Source: Heliopora coerulea (Eukaryota; Cnidaria; Anthozoa; Scleralcyonacea; Helioporidae). From it: 64,000 bases of DNA. Both the position numbers and the translations under genes were made by a program. Positions 31,292 to 42,800 of this stretch are shown here, piece by piece. Position 1 is the stretch's first letter. Every line of letters begins with the position of its first letter. The notes under the pieces are model-generated. The model searched no databases and was not told where the DNA came from. It saw only the letters and a list, made by a program, of their open reading frames with translations. The stretch is from assembly GCA_030142905.1 (NCBI GenBank), contig JASJOG010000014.1:2004501-2068500 (forward strand), in the 5' to 3' direction.

Positions 31292-32925
31292 AATTTGTCG
31301 TCTTTATTCGTACTTGAATATATTTATGAGTTTGAAAAGGTCAACACAATCTGTAAGGGAAAATGGAAGGATACAGACCATCTTTTCGTCATCTAATAAT
31401 CGATCTTACCTGTTCATTTAAAGTTTACCTGATCCCCATGCTTAAAGGTTGATGTCGTGCAGCGTGCCTCTTTTTACCTTTAATCCAAGCCTAAATCACT
31501 GGGACAGTCAGTCGGTAACCAAACGTTTACCTTCAAGATTCCAAATATCTCTGTTTTTCAAGCGTCCGCCATCGTCCTAGATAGGACAATCGTTTGATGG
31601 CTTTTTGTTTAAGGCATCTGAAAAGCTGTTCAAATACCAAAGTTTGCTAAATACCAAAGTTTTTACAAAGAACGGAAGTAATTACTCTGCACGACGTATA
31701 TTCTGTGAGATTGCTTGTTAAGAAAGTCGCAACGGTCGGATTTGTTGTACAACGACACGAACATCAGAAAATCCGGTCAGAACTCAATTAGACCTTTGGT
31801 TAGTCGTTTCTGTGACAAATCTTACATACATCGCGACGAATTTTCATACAGCTAAACTTTTAGGAATGTCAAATTAGTTTATGCCAGCAAAGTACAGAAG
31901 AATGATACTCTACCCTTAATAAACAAGTTTAGATTTTGTGGATGTTTGTAAGTTATGACCAGACAATAGGATCACGGAACATAGTGCGGTATCAACAGTT
32001 CGTTACTGCTTTTCTTTAGTTGGGTATCATGATATTACGAACAACTTCTTACGTTATTGACAACATAAGTGTGTTTCAATGGGAACACTTTATGAAGTTG
32101 GTCAGTGTGTCACGTCATGAACTTTCGCCGAAAACACAAACCCTGCGCAGTGCTCAGCTATAATTTTATGGTTGGTACTATTTAGTAATGACAATTGTAC
32201 ATAAACGTCTGCTACCATTTAAATGCTCGCACAACAGCCGTATTGCTACATAAACCTCACAGTTTGTGCGAAACGTGTCACAGAACGAGCTGTCTCAGCT
32301 TGGGTGTTAAACGGGCATTGCTTAATAAAAATATACAAATATTTCTCTTACATACGCAGACCAAGTCGTATGATTGATGGATGACTTGTCTTCTATCGTC
32401 GACACTCTTCTATGGGATAACAATGCGTTCTCCGCTTCAAATGTCTTCAAATGATTTGTATTTGTTCATATTTTACCTGTCGTTGGAATAAGGTGGCATC
32501 ATGCTGCGTATGTTACGCGTGGCTGCATGACTATATAATTTGTGCTTGGGTGGTAAATCTAAAGGTTTACCCGCCTTTTCATTCTTTTAGATTGGAATTT
32601 TAAATTTCTTAATGGAAAACGCCGAATGTGCTGCACAAGAGTTTAGCCTCGGTCGCGGGTTCTTGATATAGGTCTTCGTGAGCGGAGTCCAAGATGCGTC
32701 AAATCGACATTTAATCATTGTGAAAATGGCGTGGAAAATTTGGTTGTGGTGCCCAATTTAGGAGCCCAATGCTACCATCATAATGGTCATCCTTAAGGAA
32801 ATTGGGATTTATTTTTTATGGAACAATTTATTTGTCGTACTACGACTAAGGAATGTTTCATTAGCTTTAATTCAATGTTGGACAAGTGTATCAAATCTCG
32901 GTGTAATTTTTGATATACTGCCAGT
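31292..32925. other. Upstream region of TRP-like gene 1, no gene seen
   Basis: Sequence 5' of the first coding exon. No frame with similarity, no obvious TATA box or further coding exon. It should hold the promoter and 5' UTR of paralogue 1. Confidence 0.4.
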
Positions 32926-32929
32926 ACTA

Positions 32930-33440
32930 CCCGACGCAGCCAATCCATTCCGTTCCAGCCTAGCTAGAACCAGCTCGAGCCTTCGGGTTGTGTTCATCTA
33001 GGGTTCTCTCGAAAACAATGGCGTCATCAAGATAGACCAAGCAGTCAATCCAAGTTATGCCAGCTAGGTTAGTATTCATAGCCCTCCGAAATGTGGCTGG
33101 AGCGTAGGTCAGAAAATGGCATTCTTTTGAATTAGAACAGACCGCCCGGAGGGGCAAAGGCTGCTTTCTCTCGGTCTCCCTTGGCTACCTTGACCTGGCA
33201 ATGCTCTCTTACCAAATCTGAATTAGTGAAGTACGCTGTACCCGTTAATGACTCCACGATTTCCTCGCATCTTGGCAAACTGTAGAAATCTTTTCTCGTA
33301 ATTTCGTACAACTTGCGGTGGTCGACGCTGTACCGGTGCGAGCCATGGAAATTCGATCGTTCGATAACATCCTTCACGATCATCGCTTCGACTTCCTTTT
33401 GACGCTTATAAACGGGTAGCCGTCGGTGAGGGACTTATCG
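32930..33440 (-). pseudogene. Ty3/Gypsy reverse transcriptase fragment
   Basis: Reading down the - strand: RRLPVYKRQKEVEAMI, VDHRKLYEITRKDFYSLPR, LTGTAYFTNSDLV, then after a frame change LTYAPATFRRAMN, and CLVYLDDAIVF with the Y-L-D-D catalytic motif. A second shift follows EHN, after which the frame goes on TRRLELVLARLERNGL. At least two frameshifts and loss of flanking domains make it a dead copy. In the intact family this enzyme copies the element RNA into DNA. Confidence 0.8.
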
Positions 33441-34839
33441 GTATGGCATTACGGGTATCTTTGGATTTTTCTACTCCCCATGCAAGGTAAGTTCTCCTGC
33501 CAGAAATTACTGCTGCATGTATATGCTTTCCTTTTCGGCCACCGTCAGCGATGCCTTAATGATCGGAAACATTTGTCTGATATTTTGATAGTGGTGTAGG
33601 TAGTGTTTCGGGTAAGGAGGGCTCCGCTTATCCACCTGTCGTTGAGATTAACCCTCTATCGACTAGATATAAAAAAGAACGAAAATCACCAGCTGTCAGG
33701 TCATAATTTGTTGTCTATGACACAGAAATGATGCAAAAATTCGCACAAGGAAATTGATCAACCTGAGAATAGTAAGGCAATTTACGGGGATGACGGTAAC
33801 GATGTGAATGGGTAATATTTCAGGTGCCAGGTTTTAAGTACGATATGAAAGGCAAACGCATACACATGAACTCACGTAGTGACACAAATGTCAACCCATT
33901 GTTCCGAGGTTGTTTAAAATAGGCTTTTCCTAACGTAATCACTCTTACCTTTGAAATATTATAGGGATCGCCTGCCTTCCGAGCCCCCTGGTTTCTACCC
34001 ACTATGTGAACATTTCCAGTCGCCATTCAACATGTTCCACTATTTTTCCAGTTACTCTCCTTTTGGGCAAGAAGTAGCCAGAGTTCGAGGAAATATCATT
34101 CTCTTCTACCAAGGGGGAAAGTTCACCAACCGCGATTCCTTTGTAGACTCTTGGGTGTTAAACAGAAGTTAAACAACCTGACAGGCATCTGCCCGTTCCA
34201 AAGTGTGGAGACAACCTTCAGTACCACACGGTACCATAATGCTCTTCGAATTTCCTTGCTAGTTCCAGTACTACTTTATGCTCAATCGTACTCCCCTCCT
34301 CCACCTTGTGTATATAAGAACCATAGGTAGTTTATTCAGTCAGCCGTTTGACGATCGTTTTGGTGGAATTAGACAAATATAAACAAATGAAATTGTTTAT
34401 ATTTGGTGATGTTCGGAGCTCAGGCTGCACTGTACGAGGACGTTGTACACATACAGAATCCTTTTAAGTTATATATATTCAACAAGTATAAACACAGTGT
34501 CAGTCTTTCGTGCTTATCGAGTGCTTTATCGATAGGATGTATAGAGATACCACACCTTGCAAGCGATGGTTACCGGAAAATATGGTGGAACGACCGTTGA
34601 TTCGTGAAATGTGCCTCAGCACACGAAGTGTTCTCTTCCAAATGATATCTTACACTTTGCGTTTTACCCGAATGAAGCTCTTCTCGAAGTTTATCACGCA
34701 CCCATGCGGTCAAAGAAAATCAACCCCAATCCGCATCATTAGCGCTAAGTCTTTGCGAACTAAAACCTCACGATTTGCGATCGTGCCTCGAAAATATATT
34801 TTTGTACCTCGGCGATTCCTTCCACTTTCAATGACATGT

Positions 34840-35010
34840 TGTTTGCTCCGAGAACGGTTTTACTTGGTCAAAGTTGAGTGTCCTTACTACGTACTCGTGT
34901 TAGCCACTCACAATGCATAATGGTTATTGACAATCCCGTGTCTACCAACATTTTCACATGGCGTCCAATTACGTTACACTCAAATAATATGCAATCGTCT
35001 GTAACACTGA
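34840..35010 (-). pseudogene. Retropepsin-like protease fragment
   Basis: The frame reads ILFECNVIGRHVKMLVDTG followed by LSITIMH. The L-V-D-T-G motif is the active-site turn of retroviral-type aspartic proteases; the residue after DTG is L where A or S is usual. The frame ends at a stop about 35 codons later. Confidence 0.55.
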
Positions 35011-35019
35011 AGATCTTTT

Positions 35020-36400
35020 TTGTCAGTAGGGAGGTTGGCGCCGGTTGGTACCCTGATGACTTGGGTCGGCCTCCGCCCTGTTTGCGTTTCCCTGGATACT
35101 GTCAGCATACCTGCAGTTTTACCCGTTATGGCTAAGTTATCATCATATTCTTTTGTTCCTCCTGCTTCCTGGCACCTTTTTCGGGTGATCCGTAGCGTTT
35201 GTCCAAGAACTTCGGGGCTCATTTGGGTACAGCGCGTCATTCATCAAGTGGCGGTATTCCGATTGACTATGCAATATTTGGTGTATTCTTTGACCAATAT
35301 TAAGACTTCTTACATTGAAATTGGGCTTACTTGAACAGGTGGAAGACTTGGTACAATTCAGACAATTGCTTAAAGCATACTCTCGCAAAAATTTTTATAA
35401 ACGTCGCCAAGAAAATTGAAGAAAAGTTTTGTTTTCCTTGCCGATTGTCCGATAATATAAAAATTCTCAGACTTTCACCAAAGCCCTGTAAAAAACCAAA
35501 CAAAAAGAAAAGCCCAAAAGAAAAGAAAATGAACTACCCCAAAACCAAGGAATAATTACATTCTTAATTATTTTAGAAAATTTGGTACACTACACTGTAC
35601 ATTTTTCAAGCTTTCAGTTGAAATGGACACAATTTATATGCACTACTTCTAAGATTGCATAAAATGACCGAAATCATATCAGAGATTTGGTTTATAATTT
35701 TGATGAAAGTGTCAAGATTTTAGGCCCATTTTCAATAGTCGACGTTTTCATGTCCCGAATCTAATGTTAATCAGCAAAATCCTTTGTTCAAACTGATTTG
35801 CATTTGATTCGGCACGTGAAAAGTTCAACGTATGAACTGGGCCTTACTCGAGCTGATCCCAAGGTTTTGTAGGAAAAACGGAGAGATTCATATAAAATAG
35901 TTGCTATTGAGGTACCGGGCGGGAAACGTAGTCTCGTAATTGGCTACATTAAAAAATTCTTATTATGCCTGTCTTAAAAATTATCCGCTGGGCAATAAGG
36001 TTCATATAAGTTTAGAAGCATAAAAAGATTTGGTTCGTGTGGCCAAGTTTATGTCGTTGAGTAGAAAACTGCCTTAACAAGATGTAGAAAGACATGCCGG
36101 CAAAATGTAGGTAAGTAGGAATTTGGAGATCAGAGGATCCCGACGGGTGAACTCCCTTCCAAAATCTACCTGTTACACATTCTTACATTTTCAACTAATC
36201 ACTAATTCCTCCCAGTCCTACCATTCCTACCAAACTCGGTCCTATCATTGATAGCTCCAACAAATACAAACTCTGCTACCTCTTACTTTCGGATTACTTG
36301 GGAGTCTCTTTAAGGCCTACTATGAAATTTACATACAGCTATAAACAACGTGATTACATATCTTGTGTTAGATGAACGATCTTCAAGCTCAATACTCAGA
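35020..36400. other. Intergenic between the channel paralogues, no gene seen
   Basis: Frames on both strands around 35,000-35,390 overlap each other and show no recognisable domain; they may be eroded gag of the Gypsy remnant. The rest is AT-rich. Confidence 0.35.
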
Positions 36401-36409
36401 AAATGATTT

Positions 36410-36489
36410 CTGAGCCCCAAACGGGGATCGAACCCGCAACCTTCTGATGACCGGTTAGACGCTCTAACCATTGAGCTACCGAGACTCAG
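36410..36489 (-). repeat. tRNA-like core (family 1), copy a
   Basis: On the - strand: CTGAGTCTCGGTAGCTCAATGG-type A-box region, then a T-arm GCGGGTTCGATCCCCGT and a closing GGGGCTCAG. CTGAG and CTCAG pair and extend the acceptor-like stem. The anticodon arm region is enlarged, so it is tRNA-derived rather than a working tRNA. Confidence 0.55.
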
Positions 36490-36564
36490 ATGGTGAGCTA
36501 AGGTGCAAATTCGATATACATGTGCGACCTAAGCGGAAGCCACTATATATTAATAATGATTGAA

Positions 36565-36696
36565 GCTGTTTGATGTTAGAGAAACGTGAGAGCTTGGATA
36601 TATTATGTTACATGAACGATCTTCAAGCTCGAGCTTGAAGATCGTTTATTTAACATAATATATCCAAGCTCTCACGTTTCTCTAACATCAAACAGC
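36565..36696. repeat. 132-bp near-perfect palindrome
   Basis: Two 66-nt arms meet at 36,630/36,631 (..TTCAAGCTC / GAGCTTGAA..) with only a few mismatches. The outer ends are GCTGTTTGATGTTAGAG and its complement. The inner motif GAACGATCTTCAAGCTC also lies at 36,374, next to the tRNA-like core, tying the two into one element. Confidence 0.8.
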
Positions 36697-36844
36697 GTGA
36701 TTACATATCTATCGGTCCCAAGAAATTGTATGACAATACTGAAACCCTGTTTGTACCTTATAAGTTATATCCGTCCACTTCTGTCATGCCGCATTACGTG
36801 CAATGCACATGGTTTCGATTAATACGTGAAGTCAATCTACTAGT

Positions 36845-39800
36845 TCACAGTTCTATATCTATACTATCTATACTAACAGTTTCCCATGCAGATTCGTCCT
36901 CAAAAGCTGGATTTTGGTAACCTATCCGCCTTTCACGCGAAGGATCACGGCGAGCCAAAGCTAGGTCAGAATTATGCTGTCCCATTGTGGCACTTTCATT
37001 TTCATATTTCAACTCTCTGGATCGCCTTCTTTTTCTCCTGTTCACCAAGGGTGTCTTCCTTTCCTCGCTGCTATCCCTCACTTCTCTTCGTCCTCTTCTA
37101 CGTCCTTTCTTTGTGCGCTCTCTGGATTCCCTTTCGGACGAACCACCTTTCCTCTTACTTCCGGACGCTGAACTCATTTTGTCACCTCTATTTCTTGTCA
37201 TTAAGCTCTGAATAAGCGACGCTGCAACTTCTTGTAATGTTGAGACGAAATTTTTAGACTCTTCTTTATCAGATTCGTCATTTTTTTGAGAAGCTCGTCT
37301 CTTTCCTTTAACAAAGTGGGAAGATGAGTAACGTAAGCCTACAAGGAAATGGGCTTAAAAACTAGTAAGAATAGACTAGTCGTGCCCTAAGGAATACTCA
37401 GTTTGGTTGTTCATGCACTATGTTCTCCTCCTTGGATCACTAAGTGACAAGGGTTATCTGTCTATTAATTTTTCTTTAGTTCAAATAATGGATCTCTACT
37501 GGACTGCGCCTATAGATTACTGTTTCATCGACATTGTGTGTTACTGTTTTCGTTAAATCACGCAAGTGAAGTCCTTTCCTCGAACTGTTTGGCTCCTCTT
37601 TCACGGAACATCCAAGGACAATCACCCCTGAGCTAAACTAAATAGCTTTCTGTTTCGTCTCAATAAGGGTAGTAGAAACTTTTCACACAAACATTGCTCC
37701 AGTGCCAGAGAGGCAACAAAATTTGGTTCACCTGTAAGTTTTTTTATTATTATTTTAGTAATACATAAACCAAAAATTTGTGCAAGCTGTTTTGCTTTCT
37801 GCGGTTTTTTGGTATAACGATAAAAATGTTGCTATTTTCCTTTTGTAGTTAGCAGTAAAACAATTATTCACCACAAGCTCGGTGGCAAGTGTAGATATTT
37901 ATCCGCCTGCTTCGCGGCTTGGGAAATATCCACAACTATCTACTTCCTCGTTGGTCAATGATTGTCAATGATGTTTCATTGTCACTTTATTGAAACTAAA
38001 TCTAACAACAAATCGTACTTAGTGTCACAATGTCGACCTTTAGCTTCGCCACTGTTTTGATTAACCTCACTATAGACTTAAATCAATCACAAAGTAAAGT
38101 ATGCCTTTGTAAGTTATCTATAGATTGCACCCGTTGCATACCAAGTGTAAAGCAAGTGAACAATCTCACCCTTCTAACCCTGAACGTGGCAAAGTCGAAT
38201 TATGAATTATTAATGAGTACTTACCGGTGAATATATGATTGTGCCTAATAAATATACAAATCTAGCCTTGCACGTGAAACACTTCTTGATCCGTAATTTC
38301 ATTGAAAATGGTATTCTATGTACTGAATACAAAGTAGCTCATGGTAAGATACCATGCACGTTCGTTATCAAATAGATCATTCCTCCATTACAAATTGTTT
38401 TACTCCCCTTTTTATGTTGTTTTCACCAGTCGTGGAAAATTACTTCTCACGTTTAGCTTAACAACTTGGGTACTAAGGCAGACTTGTGAGTTTACAGCAT
38501 TTAAAATTTACACAAAGTAATAAGACGGTTTTTACTTACTTCGCTGTCTTTTTTTGTCGTCCTTTGCTTTTGGTGATTGAGGGAAATCGGAATTGAATTT
38601 GTTGCCTGATGAAATAGAGATGTATTTTGATTACAAAGGCAATTGGAATTCATTTTCTAGTCATAAACACGTCGTGCAATGAAGAAGCCTAGAAAAGGGT
38701 CTTAATACAAACATTTCCACCGGCCAAAGATATATAAATATATACATATAGATACATTTTAGCGCGCGAGGCTGAGTGAGTCAGAAAAAGGCTACGAGCC
38801 AATGTTGAAAACACTCGTACGCTAATTCCAGTTAGCAACTAATGAACTTTAATAACATCACTGTATAGAGGAGATTGGGATCTAAATGTTCGACGAGCAA
38901 AAAGGAGATTTCAGTGTATCCTGACCTTTTACGAACAAAAGAGAACTAACATTTTACTGTCTGTGCTAGAAGAATTATAAGTATTTTACTCAGTAGTATC
39001 GGAAATATGTGGGTTAGTAGGAATGACGAAGGAATGTAAAAGGAATATCCGTGGTAAGATAAATTCATTAGTGCGTCAAAAATTTATATGGGCGTTCATA
39101 AGGTCGTTTCCTTATCAGATTGTACTGGCTACAACCGGTATACATAAAAACTAAAAATAACAAAATTAAGTTAACCGCAAGGCAATGTTCCAATTTAAAC
39201 ACGCGATGTTTATAACTAATGCTTAGGAGGTGCTACAACATACCATACATACATATCCATCCATCCATCCATCCATCCATCCATCCATACATACATACAT
39301 ACATACATACATACATACATACATACATACATACATAGAAAAAGTATTCACCTAAGTGGAGATTAATGGTGGTATACTGGTGAAATGCACAAAACCGATG
39401 TGGCAATTTATTACCTGCGTACATACCCAACAACTCGCAGATTTTCTTTAATTCATTTGACAGCTCATCCTGGTACATTCGCAATTTCATAAGGTCTTGA
39501 AGAATCTTATCAAAGTCCGAGGTTTTATTTTTACCGTAAACTGTCCCGAAGCGATTTAAAAGCAGCTCGTTTATGCTCATAACCTGTTGCTGTATTTCCT
39601 TCTCGGCTATTTGCTCTGCACTATCAGAACTTCCATCACTAACTCGCATGTCAATGACCTCAGGACTGCAGTTAATTTTTACGTACTCTTGATACTTCAT
39701 CCGCCCTTTCTTGGTCAGAGTGCGCTCGGCATTAACTACCTTAATGGCCCTTTGCATGATCGTATTGGCGACAGCATTGCTGTACACCCTGGTGAATGTG

Positions 39801-42800
39801 TCGGAAAGTAACGCAATTAGCAAGTTCAGAGTAACAATGGTCACTGAGGTGACATAGAGGACAACAAGAATACGAGACATGACAGGATCTGCTCTTGCAA
39901 GTTCTTCGAAGTTGAAGTCGTCACCAACAGCCATTCGAAACACACTGTACAACAAACTATTTCCATTATCGTAGCCTTTGACCGGATGAATCGATATATC
40001 GCCAAAATTGATCCAAAACGCAGCCGAGAACGGTATCAGGAGGAGGAAATACAGGAATGCCCAGTTGATAAAATCACCGGTCGTCTCACCAAGGATGATA
40101 ACTAGCGTTCCAATTCCAGGAAATGGTCGCACGTACTTGAGCAAACGCAGCCACACTAGGAGATTGACGATGCTGATCGTGCGTGTGTAGAGGGACCTAG
40201 TGACCTCGTTATCTTGTGTGTAATAGACAACGTGTGTGACTGTGGTGGCTATAATAAGGATCAAGACAATCCACTCCAGATAGAACCAAGCTCCTAAGGC
40301 ATTCAACAGTGGCAGGGACTTCACTCTCTTAACTTCTAGCTCGAGGTACTTTTTTTCTTGAGGCCATCTAGGGTGGCAGTACTTCATATAGTCTTCTAAC
40401 TCACCAACCCTCCAAGCTACCCAATTCTTTTGTGACTTCCGAGACTTTATTGTTGCTGAAAAATTTAAGCTATGCAAATGAATCATTGATTTAGATAATT
40501 CACGACAGGATGTCTCTCCCGGTGGGATAAGTTGTTTGACGTTCGCCAGAGTAAGATAATAGAAGACTGTTAATTCTTTAAATTAATCAAGTTAAAAAGT
40601 TCTTTCAGGTCAGAATCCGACTATTTAATTTTCTGACTCTTTAATTTTCTAATTCTCTGACTAACTCAGACTAACAGTATTACTGTTTGAAGCCTGACAA
40701 TTTTACTCGTCAAGAGTGGAGAGGTCTCCGTCCGGAAAGGGTTGAGAGTTTAATCATCTTGAAGAAACATTTAAAAACGCAAAAATTGTTACGTCTAAAT
40801 TATTTCACTATGGGTAATGCCAAATTATTTTACCTAATGTGCGATGATTTTACTCGTCGGCGTTTTACTGATCGAAAGTGACTTCTGTACTAGTGAAATA
40901 TTTGACCGATATTTCACTAGTATAGATGGAACAAGTGAGGTCGATATGCAGTTTATTATATGGCTTTACTGAACTATAATTGACAAATGTAAATGTACAG
41001 AGCGTCATATAAAAACTTGCAATTCTGTCGTCATTTCATTTAGTCTCTACAGACGTCACTCTGCATGGTTATTTTTCCTTTTGTGATGTTCGTATCTCAT
41101 TTTCACTTCATATTTTGTCAAAAAGTTTAATTGTTATTCAACATAAGCAAGACGTTTTTAAATTTCCCCCTCTGAGCAGGCAATACGAGAAATATTCGAC
41201 CTTATGAGCCAATCAAATTGTAGGATTTCAGTATTCGGACCACTCGCTGCCACAGCCATTCCGGTATAATAACAATCTTTATTGAATATTTTCTTTTGCC
41301 TTATATGAATATTTAACCATTGATTTTTGCCACTTCACCCTGACGATTGACACTTAGACCAAAAACTTGTTTTCTTGTCTTTTCCATGTATTAAAATTCT
41401 GCTAAAAATATGTAATATCTAAAGAATCTGGAATTGGATATCAGCATGGTAGTTCTTGATTATATATACCTTACATTATGTCCCTTCGTACCTCGTTGCG
41501 TTGGTCTGCATTAGGCGTGAATGTACACGAAATGATTTACATGAGTTAAGCCTGATTTTCAGTGGCGATAAAAGTATAAGCAGAACGAAATACGCTGATA
41601 TGCAAGTGTGCTTAGCACTTCATGGCCAATAGACCTTATGCATAATGATGTCAGATTCACTGAAGTGCTCACTGAATTGTGGTTTTAGTGGTCACGCGTT
41701 ACGTAAATATTTTCAACATGGCTTCCTTCGAAGGTGAATGTGTTGAAGTTCTTTGCCGTCTTTCGGAGATTATTCAAACGAATGAAGATCCTAGTTCTTT
41801 TGAGAACTCTTGCGCGGATCTTCGGACGTTTGATAGTCCTGAAAGTACTGGCCAAAGCTCACTTACAGTATCGAAAATTTTAGCCAGAAGTAATGCTGTT
41901 GAATCAACATTGTCAACCGTTGAAGCACCCCAATTGCCGAAGAGGATGTACTTATTACAAGCAGTCAAAGTTGTACAAAATCTCTAGCAAAATTACCTTT
42001 CTTTACACATGAGAAGCTGGAGAACAAAATGATAAAAAACAGCCTTACGATGCCTGACAGCAAAGCGTCAAAAGTCTACCGAAATATGAAGAAAGGCTAT
42101 GGCTCGTGGAAGGAAGCGTATGTCAAAAATGTCCTCGTCAAGTCAGATGTCCAAGGGAAAAAATTGTTGTTTGTGGTAAAGGCTTGAGTTAGTGCCTCCA
42201 TGAAAAGTGTAAACTACGTAGTTTACCCTCATCTAAATCAACTGAATGGGAAGGTGGAATGTTCGAAGTGTTCCTGTAAGACAGGCCAAGGAGGGTGCTG
42301 CAAACATGTTGCTGCTCTGTTGTACACTGTGTTTGATTATACCAATCTGAATTTGCAACAAATTCCTGCGGAACTTACATGCATTCAACTTCCTCAGAAG
42401 TGGAATGTGCCTTCAGGAAGCTCCAAGACCCTGGACAAGGCTATCAAAGTGAAACTTCTTGCGACGTTCCTTAGCCTTCGAGGTTTTCTCATTGGGAAAA
42501 TTGTAAAAAGATAGCTCAGGATTTCGTTTATTGTTAAAGCAAGTAGGAACGCCACAAGTATAGCCACTAGCATCTCCACTTCGTTTCGTTGTCTTCGTTA
42601 CAGTAAGTGAGCTTTGGCCAGTACTTTCAGGACTATTAAACGTCTGAAGGCCCATGCAAGAGTTCTCAAAAGAACTAGGATCTTCATTCGTTTGAATAAT
42701 CTCCGAAAGACGGCAACGAACTTCAACACATTCACCTTCGAAGGAAGCCATGTGAAAATATTTACATAACGCATGACCACTAATACCACAATTCAGCGCG

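Larger units (their letters stand above)
32930..35010 (-). mobile_element. Ty3/Gypsy retrotransposon remnant (protease and reverse transcriptase parts)
   Basis: On the - strand a protease-like stretch (about 34,840-35,010) is followed downstream by a reverse transcriptase stretch, the Ty3/Gypsy pol order. No LTRs, integrase or gag were identified and the 1.4 kb between the parts has no recognisable frame. The copy lies between the two channel genes. Confidence 0.65.

Noticed and set aside
35020..35390. Overlapping frames on both strands as a new gene
   Set aside because: No motif, they mirror one another, and they adjoin a Gypsy remnant; probably eroded retrotransposon sequence.
36410..36489. 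A functional tRNA gene
   Set aside because: T-arm and A/B boxes are good, but the anticodon arm is enlarged and the acceptor pairing is atypical; related sequences occur in foldback elements.
39233..39414. Extension of channel exon 5 into a repetitive Cys/Met/Tyr-rich tail
   Set aside because: It is read-through of the GTAATA donor into an ATCC/ATAC microsatellite; both paralogues splice at the same point.
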